Source: Streptomyces sp. NBC_00457 (GTDB lineage Bacteria > Actinomycetota > Actinomycetes > Streptomycetales > Streptomycetaceae). From it: 64,000 nt of DNA. The DNA lies in contig NZ_CP107905.1 in NCBI RefSeq assembly GCF_036014015.1, forward strand, positions 1,054,001 through 1,118,000, read 5' to 3'. Positions 8,447 to 17,341 of the stretch are shown here, piece after piece (within the stretch, counting starts at the first letter, position 1; the number at the start of each line of letters is the position of its first letter). The notes under the pieces are model-generated. The model did no database searches and was not told the DNA's origin. It saw nothing but the letters and a program-made list of their open reading frames with translations. Made by a program: the position numbers and the translations under genes.

Positions 8447-9625
8447 TCAGTATGTGCGGCCGGCGCTCGCCGGTGAGCCGTGCCGGGGGCCGTACGGGGC
8501 ATGCTCCAACCAGGCCCCGCACCACGGCAGTACGGGTGCGAGTGCCGCCGCCGCACGCTGTTTCGCTCGTACGATCCGGCGGCGCGGTCGCAGATGGGCC
8601 AGGGCTTCGCCCGCCGCCGCGCTGTTGAACAGGGCAGCCGCTCGTCGCGCCGCGGCGAACTCCGCAACCGCCTCCGTGGTGCCGGTGGCCACGGCGGTCG
8701 CGGCCGCTGCCGCGTCCGCGATGCCGCTGTTCATGCCGCGGGCGCCGAAGGGCGGGAAGAGGTGGGCCGCCTCGCCGACGAGCAGCACGCGGTGCTCGGG
8801 GTCGGTGAAGGTCGCCGCGACCTTGCGGAGGAAGCGGTAGGTCGACACCCACAGGATCCGCTCGGCGTACCCCTCCCCCACGACCGCGGGCAGCCACTCC
8901 CGTACCGCCTCCTCGGTCCCGTAGGACTCCTGCGGATCGTCGTCGCGGCACTGCAGGTCGATTTGGAAGCCCCCGGTGAAGGGCACACGCATGACGCTGC
9001 GGCCGCTGACTCCGGGATGCTCGTAGTGGAAGACCCGCTCCAGGGGCAGTTCGGCGCCCGGGATGTCGGCCACGTCCACCACGACATGGAATCCCTCCGA
9101 GCTGGTGCCCTCCATGGGGATGCCCAGCTCCCGCCGGACCGCCGAGCGGGCTCCGTCGGCGGCGATGACGTGGGTGCCGGTCCAGCCGCGTCCGTCCTCG
9201 CTGCTCAGTGCGACTCCATCGGCGGTGACCTTGATGCCCGTCACGCGCGCGTGCCAGGCGAACTCCACCCCGGCCGCCTCGCAGGCGGCGAGCAGGAACC
9301 GCTCGGTGTCCACCTGACGCAGGCTGGTGAAGGGTGGCGGGAACGAGGGTGGCGGGAACGTCCGGGCGTACACCTCGCGGCCGCGGTACAGGGTGCGTTT
9401 GGTCTGCCAGGGCCGTCCGTACGACGTGATCCGGGCGGCGAGCCCCGGGCGCATCCCGTCGAGCAGTTGCAGCGTCTCTCTGTGTACGAACAGGGCGCGG
9501 CTGCCGGGGCGTTCGCGCCCTTGTGGGTCCGCTTCCAGGAGGGTGACCGGCAGTCCGTGGGCGCGCAGGCCGAGTGCGGCCGACATGCCCACGGGTCCCG
9601 CGCCCACGACGATGACCGGGTTCAC
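8447..9625 (-). CDS. FAD-dependent aromatic-ring monooxygenase
   Basis: A class A flavoprotein monooxygenase of 392 residues. It has the Rossmann motif GAGPVGMSAALGL (8-20), the IAADGARSAVRR segment (154-165) and the second FAD motif at 282-295. In that motif the usual GDAAH reads GEAAH (E285), a substitution at a residue that normally contacts the FAD ribityl chain. Enzymes of this type hydroxylate or oxidatively decarboxylate benzoates, including 4-aminobenzoate. The GTG start is one base after the upstream ligase stop, so the two are co-translated. The likely substrate is p-aminobenzoate or its activated form. Confidence 0.8.
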   Translation of the reverse strand: MNPVIVVGAGPVGMSAALGLRAHGLPVTLLEADPQGRERPGSRALFVHRETLQLLDGMRPGLAARITSYGRPWQTKRTLYRGREVYARTFPPPSFPPPFTSLRQVDTERFLLAACEAAGVEFAWHARVTGIKVTADGVALSSEDGRGWTGTHVIAADGARSAVRRELGIPMEGTSSEGFHVVVDVADIPGAELPLERVFHYEHPGVSGRSVMRVPFTGGFQIDLQCRDDDPQESYGTEEAVREWLPAVVGEGYAERILWVSTYRFLRKVAATFTDPEHRVLLVGEAAHLFPPFGARGMNSGIADAAAAATAVATGTTEAVAEFAAARRAAALFNSAAAGEALAHLRPRRRIVRAKQRAAAALAPVLPWCGAWLEHAPYGPRHGSPASAGRTY

Positions 9626-9626
9626 G

Positions 9627-11219
9627 TCAGGCGCCGCCGGGTTGCTCGGCGGTGACGGCCGTGCTCTCGGTGAGCATACGGGTGATTTCCACCCGCTTGA
9701 CCTTCCAGGTGGAGGTCATCGGCAGTTCGTCGAACCGCCACTGCCGTGGGTCGGCCATCGCCGGCAGGTCGGCGGTGGCCGCCTGCCAGCGCCGCGGGTC
9801 GAGGGGCTGTTCGCCCCGGACGCAGACCACTGGTACCGGCTCGCGGTCGGCGCCGGGCACGATGACGACCTCGCGCAGTTCGTCGAGGCGGGACATCAGT
9901 GTGTCCTCGATCTCAAGGTTGCTGTGCACGGAGTCGATCTGGTCGATCTCACGGTCGATCAGATACAGCGCGCCCCACCGGTTCCGGTAGCCCATGTCGC
10001 CCATCTGCCACCAGCCGCCTCCCAGTTGACTGTCGTATTGCTGCTGGGCGCCGAGGTAGGTGAGGATCCGGCCCCTGGTGCGGGCCTCGATGCGGCCTGG
10101 CGTCCCGGGCTGGGCACGCCGTCCCGCGCTGTCGGCGATCCGGACCCGGGTGAAGCCGGGAATGCCGATGCCGACCCGGCGGCCGTCCGCCCGGGCCGCG
10201 CCGCGCCGCGTGTACCACTGGAAGGCGACCGGACCCGTCTCGCTCTGCCCGTACAGCTGCATCAGCCACGGCGAGCGCCGGTTCGACGCGCCCAGCAGCC
10301 GTTGCACGGTGCGCGGGTGGATCGCGTCGAAGGTACTGCCGTAGGAACGGACCCGGGCCAGCGGAGCGCCGGGCGCGTCGGCCAACTCCTCCCACAGGAC
10401 GAAGGTGTTGGGGTGAGTCTCGACGATGCCGGGCCGGTGCCGGGCAAGCAGCGGACCTGCGGCGGCGGGCTCCGGGTCGGTGATGAACAGCAGCGGGCTG
10501 CCGAAGTGCAGCAGGACGCCGAGCAGATGGTAGAAGCGCGAGTGCACGAAGGACATGTGCAGCGCCGCCGTCTCGCCACGCGTCGGCCAGCCCATGGCCT
10601 TTTGCGGTACGAGCCGGTTCCACATGGTGTTCGCGCAGTGCACGGCGAGCTTGGGGACGCCCGTCGTGCCCGAACTGTGGGTGATCAGCGCGGGTTCACG
10701 GGGATGCAGCCGGACAGGTGGGTGGGGTGGGGCGCCGGCGTACTTGTCCAGCGGGACGGCTCCGGGTGCGTCGTCCACGCTGAGTGTCTGCCGTACGAGA
10801 TCGGCGACGCCGATGTCCCGGAGTGGCCCGGTGAGTTTCGCCCGGTCCGTGAGCAGCCAGGGCTCGTGCAGCCGCTCCAGAAGCCGGCCGACGACCGGTC
10901 CCTGCAGGCCCGGTGAGAGCAGGACGGGCACGGCGCCGATGCGGGAGACGGCGCAGGTCAGCAGGACGATGTCGACGTTGTCCGTCTTGTGGACGGCGAC
11001 CTGCTCGGAGGGCCGGACACCGGCCTCCCACAGCCGCCCCGACAAGTCGTCGACCAGGGCGGCCAGGACCGGATAGCTGAGCTCGAGCCCGAGGACGGGG
11101 TTGACGTCCAGCGGCCGGTCCAGGGTGACCGGGACGGCTCCGTGCCGGTCGGCGGCCTGCCGGAACATCGGGCCCAGATAGAACCCACGATCGGAGAACA
11201 GGGGCTGTGGTTGTCCCAT
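9627..11219 (-). CDS. AMP-binding (ANL superfamily) ligase, divergent
   Basis: 530 residues with the adenylation P-loop THSSGTTGVPK and the YGQSETGPVAFQWYT core. The hinge aspartate lies in GWWQMGDMGYR, and TWKVKR near the end supplies the catalytic-lysine position. Parts of the C-terminal subdomain differ from CoA ligases (LIDREIDQID in place of the common GRxDD), so a pathway-specific acyl-AMP ligase or amide synthetase is possible. ATG 11219 has AAAGGAAAGG upstream. It is 41 bases after the first ligase. Two adjacent adenylate-forming enzymes suggest that two different acids, or one acid at two stages, are activated. Confidence 0.8.
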   Translation of the reverse strand: MGQPQPLFSDRGFYLGPMFRQAADRHGAVPVTLDRPLDVNPVLGLELSYPVLAALVDDLSGRLWEAGVRPSEQVAVHKTDNVDIVLLTCAVSRIGAVPVLLSPGLQGPVVGRLLERLHEPWLLTDRAKLTGPLRDIGVADLVRQTLSVDDAPGAVPLDKYAGAPPHPPVRLHPREPALITHSSGTTGVPKLAVHCANTMWNRLVPQKAMGWPTRGETAALHMSFVHSRFYHLLGVLLHFGSPLLFITDPEPAAAGPLLARHRPGIVETHPNTFVLWEELADAPGAPLARVRSYGSTFDAIHPRTVQRLLGASNRRSPWLMQLYGQSETGPVAFQWYTRRGAARADGRRVGIGIPGFTRVRIADSAGRRAQPGTPGRIEARTRGRILTYLGAQQQYDSQLGGGWWQMGDMGYRNRWGALYLIDREIDQIDSVHSNLEIEDTLMSRLDELREVVIVPGADREPVPVVCVRGEQPLDPRRWQAATADLPAMADPRQWRFDELPMTSTWKVKRVEITRMLTESTAVTAEQPGGA

Positions 11220-11260
11220 GGGCCCTTTCCTTTCTGCGGTGTTCGCGGTCACGGCCACGG

Positions 11261-12829
11261 TCACCACGCACCTCGACGGACGAGGTGGCGGCGGAGTTTG
11301 CCGGTCGAGGTGCGGGGCAGTGACGGCACGACGTGGATGGTCCGCGGGGCCTTGAAGGCGGCGAGGTGCTCGCGGGCCAGCGCGATGAGTTCGGCCTGCA
11401 GGTCGGCCTTGGTCGCCGCGAACGCCGGGGCGGTCGTGGCCGCGACGCCGATGACGACGTAGGCCCGCAGGGCGGTGGCGCCGCGCTCGTCGGTGACAGC
11501 GGCGACGGCCACCTCGCGTACCGCCGGATGCTTGCGCAGCACGGCCTCCACCTCCAGCGGGGAGACGGTGATGCCGCCGACGAGTTCCATGTCGTCGGCG
11601 CGGCCCAAGTGGCGGTAGGTGCCGTCGGGTTCGCGCCGCGCGCGATCCCGGGTGGCCAGCCAGCCGTCCACCAGGACGCGCTGCGTCTCCTCGGGAAGGT
11701 TCAGGTAGCCGGGCGTCAACGTCGGGCCTCGTACCCAGAGTTCGCCCTCCGTGCCGTCCTGCACCGGGTGTCCCGCGCCGTCCCGCAGTTCCAGTTCGAA
11801 GCCGGGAACGGGGCGGCCGACGGTGCCCGGGGTGTTGTCGTCGAGGCTGTTCGCGCAGAAGGCGTGCCCGGCCTCGGTGGAACCGATCTGTTCCAGTACC
11901 GGCGCGCCGAGCAGTTCGGTGACGCGCTCGCCGAGCCCGGCGGGCATGCCCTCGCCGGCTGACACGGCGGCGCGGACGGAGGCGAAGCAGGCCGCGTGCC
12001 CGTCGGCCCGGTCGGCCACCAGGGCGGCGTACGCCGACGGTACGGAGTAGAGAAGTGTCACCCGGTGGCGGGCCACGAGTTCGTCCACCGCGGCGGGCGA
12101 GGGGCGGCGGTCCACCAGGACGGCGGAGGACCCGGAGAAGAGGGGGAATGCGAAGGCGTTGCCGAAACCGTAGGCGAAATACAGCTTCGACACCGAGAGG
12201 GTGACGTCGTCCTGGGTGATCCGCAGCAACCGCTCGCCGATGAGCTCGTGGTACGTCCCGGGGTCGCCGTGGCAGTGCACGACTCCCTTGGGGATGCCGG
12301 TCGTGCCCGAGGTGTACTGGATGTAGAGCGGGGTGCGCGGGCCGGCCGGGTGAGCGCCGGTGGTCGGCGGCGCGGCGCGGGTGAGCGCGACGAGTTGGTC
12401 CGCGCCGAGCCGCGTCCGCCCGGCGAACCGGTCCTCCAGGCCAGGCCCGGTCACGCACAGCGCGGCTCCGACGTCCTTGGCCATGAACTCGTGGTCAGCC
12501 GCCGGCAGTTCGGGATTGACCAGTACCGCGACTGCCCCGAGCCGGGCGGTGGCGAGGAAGGCCGTCACCCAGGCGAGGGAATCGGGCAGCGCCAGCAGGA
12601 CCCGGTCGCCGGGGCGGACGCCATGCTCGGCCAGGACACTCGCGGCGCGGGCCGCGAGGTCGTGCACCTCTGCATGGGTCCAGGCCCGGTGGCCCTGGTG
12701 GAACGCGGGCCGGTCGCTCCAGCCCCGCCGCTCGGCCAGTGCGGCGAGTGAGGACGCCAGGTTCCCGGCCTCGGTATCCGTTGGGCCGGCCATGCCGGTG
12801 GGGCTCGGGGCGGAGGTCGTCGGCGTCAC
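11261..12829 (-). CDS. Benzoate-CoA ligase-like adenylate-forming enzyme
   Basis: 522 residues resembling benzoate or 4-hydroxybenzoate CoA ligases. Visible motifs are YIQYTSGTTGIPKG, EQIGSTEAGHAFCAN, the hinge segment YRHLGRADDMELVGG and the terminal TGKLRR lysine. The GTG start at 12829 overlaps the pabAB stop as GTGA, with AGGAG in the preceding codons, so it is translationally coupled to the enzyme that makes the p-aminobenzoate precursor. Inference: it activates p-aminobenzoate or a hydroxylated derivative with ATP and CoA. A benzoate degradation role is less likely because no ring-cleavage genes are present. Confidence 0.82.
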   Translation of the reverse strand: MTPTTSAPSPTGMAGPTDTEAGNLASSLAALAERRGWSDRPAFHQGHRAWTHAEVHDLAARAASVLAEHGVRPGDRVLLALPDSLAWVTAFLATARLGAVAVLVNPELPAADHEFMAKDVGAALCVTGPGLEDRFAGRTRLGADQLVALTRAAPPTTGAHPAGPRTPLYIQYTSGTTGIPKGVVHCHGDPGTYHELIGERLLRITQDDVTLSVSKLYFAYGFGNAFAFPLFSGSSAVLVDRRPSPAAVDELVARHRVTLLYSVPSAYAALVADRADGHAACFASVRAAVSAGEGMPAGLGERVTELLGAPVLEQIGSTEAGHAFCANSLDDNTPGTVGRPVPGFELELRDGAGHPVQDGTEGELWVRGPTLTPGYLNLPEETQRVLVDGWLATRDRARREPDGTYRHLGRADDMELVGGITVSPLEVEAVLRKHPAVREVAVAAVTDERGATALRAYVVIGVAATTAPAFAATKADLQAELIALAREHLAAFKAPRTIHVVPSLPRTSTGKLRRHLVRRGAW

Positions 12830-14979
12830 CGGACCTGCTCCTGCAAGGAGACGGGCATGGCGGCTGTGGACTCGCCGTAGGCGCGCAGTTGCGCGGCGGT
12901 CTTCAGCAACATCTCGTCGTACTCCGCTTCCGGGTTGGAGCCGAGGACGATGGCGCCGCCCGCGCCGAGGTGCATCCGGCCGTCCGTGAAGACGGCGGTG
13001 CGGATGACGATGCTGAGATCGGCGCCTCCGCCGCAGCCGAGATAGCCGAGGGCGCCGGAGTACACCCCGCGCGCTTCGGTCTCCAGCGAGTCGATGATCT
13101 CCATCGTGCGCAGCTTCGGCGCGCCGGTCATCGAACCGCCGGGGAAGCAGGCTCGTACGCAGTCCACCACGTCCGTGTCCGCACGAAGCCGGCCCTCGAC
13201 GGTGGAGACGAGCTGGTGCACGGTGGCGTACGTCTCGGTGGCCATCAGACGGGAGACCCGTACCGTTCCGGTCTCGCATACCCGGCCCAGGTCGTTGCGG
13301 AGCAGATCGACGATCATCAGGTTCTCGGCGCGGGTCTTGGCGTCCGCGGCGAGTGAGTCCTTCAGCCGGGCGTCCTCCTCCGGCCGGTCGCTGCGGGGTG
13401 CGGTGCCCTTGATGGGCTTGGCCTCGGCGATGCCGTCCCGGGTGATCCGCAGGAACCGTTCGGGGGACGAGGCGGCCACGTCCACGTCGCCGAACTTCAG
13501 AAAGGCCGCATAGGGCGCCGGGTTGATGCGCCGCAGCGCATGGTAGAAGGCCAGCGGGTCGGGCGGCGCGGGTAACTTGGCGGCGTTGGTCAGACAGATC
13601 TCGTAGCTGGTGCCGGCCTTCAGCTCGCGTCGGCACGCTTCGATGTCGGCGAGGTAGGTCGCCCGGTCGCGGATTAGCCACGGTTCGACGGCACGCAGGC
13701 CGGGGTCGGAAGCGGACGGCGGAGTCGTGGCAGGCCCTGCCGACGACACGAAACTCAGCTGCTCCATCGCACTGTCGAGCCAGTCGACGGCGTCCCGCAT
13801 GCCCTGTGGGGTGTTCTCGGCCAGGCAGACGGCATAGGTGGATCCCTCGCGGTGGTCCACCGCGATCAGCCGGTCGGCGAAGAGCCAGCAGGCGTCCGGG
13901 GTTTCGGCCCGGTGACGGTTCGGCGAGCCGCAGTCGGCCTTCATCTCGTAGCCGAAGTAGCCGACGTAGCCGCCGGTGAAGTCGAAGGGCAACTCGGCCG
14001 CGTCCACGTGACGGGTCGCCAACTGCCGCTTCAGGTAGTCGAAAACGCTTGCCCTGACCTTGCGTGGCGGCCGCCCGGGCCGCTCGATCTCGCAGCTGCC
14101 GCTCTCGACGTCGTAGCGTACGAACTCGGCCAGCGGGCCCGTGCCGTCGCCGAAGAACGAGAAGCGGGACTGCCCCTCCTCGACCCGGGAGCTGTCCAAC
14201 CAGAACGCTCTCGGCGCGTCCGCGCACATCCGGGTGAAGGCCGTCTCGGCGTCCACGGCGGTCGTGATCCGGCGGCTGTGCAGTCGGTAGCCGACGCGCG
14301 CCGCCCCCCGGGGGCGGGGCACGAACGCCGCGGACACAGTGGCGTTGTTTTGCGTACGGGGCTTCTGCGTACGGGCCCTGGTCATACGGATCCTGCGGGG
14401 CCGGGCCGCGGTGAGGCTCCGGAAGTTCAGGAACAGCCGGTGGCCGTACTCGGTGAGGACGGACTCAGGGTGGAACTGCACGCCCCACAGCGCACGGGTG
14501 CGGTGCCGCAGCCCCATCAGTACGCCGTCCTCGGACCAGGCGGTGCCCTGGAGACTCGCGGGCAGCGGCTCCCGGACGGCCAGCGAGTGATAGCGGACCG
14601 CGGTGAAGTCCTGCGGCAGTCCGCGGAACAGGTCCTCGCCGTCGTGCCGGATTCTGGAGAGATGTCCGTGCCGGGGCTGCGGCGCGGCCGTCACCCGGGC
14701 GTGCTCGCCGGCCGCGATGCCCTGGTGGCCGAGGCAGACACCCAGGACGGGTATCTCGGACTCGGCGAGCACGCTGGCGCTGATCCCGAAGTCGCGCGCC
14801 CGACCGGGGTGTCCGGGCCCGGGTGACACCACCACGTTGTCGAACTCCCGGAGATCCGGAAGTCCGTCGGCCGAGGCGTCGTTGAGGATCACCACTGGCT
14901 CCTCGCCATTGACCTCGGAAATCAGCTGGAACAAGTTGTACGTGTACGAGTCGTAGTTGTCGATGAGCAGGGTCTTCAC
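12826..14979 (-). CDS. pabAB: Aminodeoxychorismate synthase, fused PabA-PabB
   Basis: 717 residues. The N-terminal glutaminase domain (1-190) has SPGPGHP, the nucleophile C82 in GVCLGHQG, and H170/E172 in FHPES, so the ammonia-producing triad is intact. The chorismate domain (about 235-700) contains PIKGTAPR with K524, the lysine that marks PabB, where anthranilate synthases carry alanine. FPGGSMTGAPK and ENLMIVDLLRNDLGRV are also intact. It makes 4-amino-4-deoxychorismate from chorismate and glutamine. GTG 14979 is preceded by AAAGGGGGG. Fused PabAB enzymes in actinomycetes are typical of secondary metabolism (candicidin and related compounds), which fits this cluster. Confidence 0.92.
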   Translation of the reverse strand: MKTLLIDNYDSYTYNLFQLISEVNGEEPVVILNDASADGLPDLREFDNVVVSPGPGHPGRARDFGISASVLAESEIPVLGVCLGHQGIAAGEHARVTAAPQPRHGHLSRIRHDGEDLFRGLPQDFTAVRYHSLAVREPLPASLQGTAWSEDGVLMGLRHRTRALWGVQFHPESVLTEYGHRLFLNFRSLTAARPRRIRMTRARTQKPRTQNNATVSAAFVPRPRGAARVGYRLHSRRITTAVDAETAFTRMCADAPRAFWLDSSRVEEGQSRFSFFGDGTGPLAEFVRYDVESGSCEIERPGRPPRKVRASVFDYLKRQLATRHVDAAELPFDFTGGYVGYFGYEMKADCGSPNRHRAETPDACWLFADRLIAVDHREGSTYAVCLAENTPQGMRDAVDWLDSAMEQLSFVSSAGPATTPPSASDPGLRAVEPWLIRDRATYLADIEACRRELKAGTSYEICLTNAAKLPAPPDPLAFYHALRRINPAPYAAFLKFGDVDVAASSPERFLRITRDGIAEAKPIKGTAPRSDRPEEDARLKDSLAADAKTRAENLMIVDLLRNDLGRVCETGTVRVSRLMATETYATVHQLVSTVEGRLRADTDVVDCVRACFPGGSMTGAPKLRTMEIIDSLETEARGVYSGALGYLGCGGGADLSIVIRTAVFTDGRMHLGAGGAIVLGSNPEAEYDEMLLKTAAQLRAYGESTAAMPVSLQEQVR

Positions 14980-15005
14980 CCGCCCACCCCCCTTTATTGT
15001 CGTTC

Positions 15006-15638
15006 TCAGCCTTGTGCGGCCCGCCGTTTGTGCCGTCCACGCATCGCCTGGAGGGGCGGGTACAGCCATTTCTTGAAGAAACGCTGAAGTCGCGGCATGA
15101 GGATCCACGTGACAATGGCCGTGACGGCCAGACACAGCAGCAGAGTGCGGATGAGAGGGTTGAGGCTGCCGAGAAAAGGAAGTATCGCCAAATTGAATAC
15201 GAGCACCGGAGGGAAGACCGCGCTCATATTCACAAACCATAACTTCCACTTCGGCGGCGGACGCGGGGCCGCAGCGGTCGCGGAAGCGGTTTCGGCCTGG
15301 GAATCGAACCAGACCCTGGAGCCCTGAACGGTCCGCCGACCGGTCTCCCGGGCGAGCTTCTCCCCACCGGCCCGCCACTGCGCCCACTCGGCCGAGCCTT
15401 CCCAGGCCAGGGCGGAACCCTCGCTGATGAAGCGGTAAACCACATGCCACTCCGCCTCTCCGTCGACGAGCACGCCACCGCCGAGAAAGCCCGGCTGCTG
15501 CGCGCCGGCCCGCAGCACACCCCACCCCCAGGAGTGGAACTCGGCCTCGCGGCCCGGTACCACTCGATACGCGACGGTGACGGTAACGGGATTCCTGGTC
15601 ACGGCCTTGAATACGAAAAGAGAAGGCTTGCTGTTCAA
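15006..15638 (-). CDS. ABM-domain protein with two C-terminal membrane helices
   Basis: Up to 210 residues. Residues 15-115 form an antibiotic-biosynthesis-monooxygenase fold (VTVAYRVVPGREAEFHSWGWG, then FISEGSALAWEGSAEWAQW). Two hydrophobic helices follow at about 135-158 and 163-184, then a basic tail, so the domain sits on the cytoplasmic membrane. The start is uncertain: TTG 15638 as given or GTG 15602, both with weak ribosome sites. It is the first gene of the minus-strand p-aminobenzoate set, 26 bases before pabAB. ABM domains act as cofactor-free oxygenases, dimerisation units or heme enzymes; which applies here is open. Confidence 0.7.
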   Translation of the reverse strand: MNSKPSLFVFKAVTRNPVTVTVAYRVVPGREAEFHSWGWGVLRAGAQQPGFLGGGVLVDGEAEWHVVYRFISEGSALAWEGSAEWAQWRAGGEKLARETGRRTVQGSRVWFDSQAETASATAAAPRPPPKWKLWFVNMSAVFPPVLVFNLAILPFLGSLNPLIRTLLLCLAVTAIVTWILMPRLQRFFKKWLYPPLQAMRGRHKRRAAQG

Positions 15639-15860
15639 CTCTCAACAGAGTTTTTGCGTGCAGCCGGGAAAGCGTCCGTTTGCCACCATTCTGCCCGCCT
15701 TGGCATCTTTTGCCACACCCTACTTCGGGTAACATTCTCGAATTCCTGGAACCACTTGCCGGTCTCTCGAGCAAAGCGGCACCATCGACCTCCGTGGCAC
15801 CGTTCTCCGGCGACATGAAGATTCCGATAAGCCGGATCTGCAAGAGCAAGAAGGAGATCC

Positions 15861-16652
15861 ATGTCCAGGTATGACTGGAGCATGACCCACGAGGGAATCG
15901 ACCGTGCGCGTGCCGAGATCGAACCGGCCCGAAAAGAAGTGACCGCCCACCCGATTTACCAGCGGATAAGCACCCGGGAACACATGGCGATCTTCATGGA
16001 GCACCATGTCTTCGCGGTGTGGGACTTCATGTCGTTGCTGAAGTCCCTCCAGCGGGAGCTGACGTGTGTGGACGTTCCCTGGGTGCCCCGCGGCTCGCAG
16101 GTGAGCCGGCGGCTGATCAACGACATCGTGCTGGTGGAGGAGAGCGACGAGCTGGACGGCGGCTTCACCAGCCACTTCGAGCTCTACCACACCGGCATGG
16201 CAGAGGCAGGGGCGGACACTTCACGGCTGGACACGTTCCTCGCGCTGCTCACGGAGGGCCACGACGTGCCGGCGGCGCTGCGCGTCGCCCAAGTGCCCGC
16301 CCCTGCGGCCGAGTTCGTCACCACCACGTTCGGAATCGTCAACGACAAGCCGCTCCACTGCCGGGCGGCGGCTTTCGCCTTCTCCCGGGAAGACCTCATC
16401 CCGGACATGTTCGACCAGGTCATCAAGAAGGAGGGCGCCGACCGGTTCCCGATCTTCTGCGACTACCTCGCCCGCCACATCGAGGTCGACGGCGAGGAAC
16501 ACACCCCCATGGCCATGGCCATGGTGGCCGATCTCTGCCGCGACGACGACACACGCTGGCACGAGGCCACGGAGACCGCGGCTCTCGCGCTGGAGGCCAG
16601 GTCCCGGCTCTGGGACGCGATCGTGGAGGCGATGGACCCGCTCGACGGATGA
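15861..16652 (+). CDS. DUF3050 protein, putative heme-oxygenase-like metal oxygenase
   Basis: 263 residues matching DUF3050 throughout, as far as I recognise the family. Histidine/acid-rich helices line up as a possible metal site: E47-H48-H49 before [12 protein letters not shown]93/E94 with H105 and H110, and D201, H206, E213 and H214 in [16 protein letters not shown]. That spacing resembles heme-oxygenase-like diiron oxidases, which include enzymes for N-oxygenation and C-C cleavage. ATG 15861 has AAGGAG upstream. It diverges from the ABM-pabAB operon across 222 bases, so shared control is likely. The reaction is unknown; acting on an amine of the p-aminobenzoate product is an inference. 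Confidence 0.75.
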   Translation: MSRYDWSMTHEGIDRARAEIEPARKEVTAHPIYQRISTREHMAIFMEHHVFAVWDFMSLLKSLQRELTCVDVPWVPRGSQVSRRLINDIVLVEESDELDGGFTSHFELYHTGMAEAGADTSRLDTFLALLTEGHDVPAALRVAQVPAPAAEFVTTTFGIVNDKPLHCRAAAFAFSREDLIPDMFDQVIKKEGADRFPIFCDYLARHIEVDGEEHTPMAMAMVADLCRDDDTRWHEATETAALALEARSRLWDAIVEAMDPLDG

Positions 16653-17341
16653 ATCCGAGTCGGCAAGGTGCCGCCCGCTCGCGGCGACGGCGCACGCCGG
16701 AAGCAGCGGTGTGCGCCAGCCTTTCGCCCCGTGGACAGGCCGCGCGGCGCATGTCACCCGGCATGTCCTATCGGGCGCCTCGCCAAGTGGGTGTGGTCTC
16801 GTCCGCTATGTGCTTGGCAGGGTTGTCGACGATTGAGGCGATGTGGATCACGGCTTCGGAGCTGGCGGGAAGGGTCTCCGAGTCACGCCCAGGCGTCGGC
16901 GGAGCGTGAGCCCGGTCTGTTTCGAAGCGCACTCTGCCCCACCTTCGGCCGGCGCCAACTCACGAGCAAGATCCCAACCGTACGCGGGCAGTGTCCGTCA
17001 ACTTCCCCGCAAGCGGCACATTCGCGCGGGTCAGACGACCGCAAGGGCTGTACCACCAGCAGACGAAGAACCTTTTGGTCAGTTACTCGCCCAAGAAACT
17101 GGGCTTCTTTTAGAACGCCGTGAAGGGCGTCTGTCGCGGTTGGGCAGCCGTCCTCGACCACTCACATGAGGGCCTCTCCGGATGCCGGTGCGGATGTCGC
17201 AATCCACACCGAGCCAGAAGGCCCTCACTCATTTCAGGGACACTCATGAAGTGCCCAAAATATTGCAAGGTGGGATAATTTACCTGACTAGGGGACGCGT
17301 CACAGGCGTCCCCCACCGACCGTGAAAAGGCGGATCCGACC
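16653..17341. other. Non-coding stretch with a repeated element and an inverted repeat
   Basis: No convincing gene is present. It contains copy 1 of an element also found near 35.3 kb, and an inverted pair TGAGGGCCT (17167-17175) / AGGCCCTCA (17219-17227). These look like relics of a mobile element rather than regulatory DNA. Confidence 0.5.
16961..17075. repeat. Diverged intergenic element, copy 1
   Basis: Aligned in the same orientation with 35304-35420: CAAGATCC, then ACCGTACGCGGGC (ACCGTTCGCGGGC in copy 2), then GGTCAG, then TACCACCA and AGACGAAGAACCT. The distances between blocks are the same to within one base (84 against 85 between AAGATCC and ACCACCA). Between the blocks identity is low. 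Confidence 0.55.

Noticed and set aside
9627..12458. A 943-residue minus-strand frame that might be read as one giant protein
   Set aside because: Only the part from ATG 11219 matches the ANL ligase and has a ribosome site. The upstream part is an out-of-frame arginine/proline-rich shadow of the other ligase.
12826..14979. Anthranilate synthase (TrpE/TrpG fusion) instead of PabAB
   Set aside because: The PIKGT lysine and a PabC-like gene in the same string favour aminodeoxychorismate synthase.
14980..15849. N-terminal extension of PabAB in the long open frame
   Set aside because: It runs antiparallel through the ABM gene in another frame and has no domain. GTG 14979 starts exactly at the amidotransferase fold.
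17167..17227. Terminator made of TGAGGGCCT/AGGCCCTCA
   Set aside because: The arms are separated by 43 bases, too far for an intrinsic terminator; more likely a relic of an element end.
16653..17341. Possible small genes in the non-coding stretch (for example 16883-17161 minus)
   Set aside because: No family resemblance or ribosome site. The stretch matches a diverged non-coding copy at 35.3 kb in which that frame is broken.
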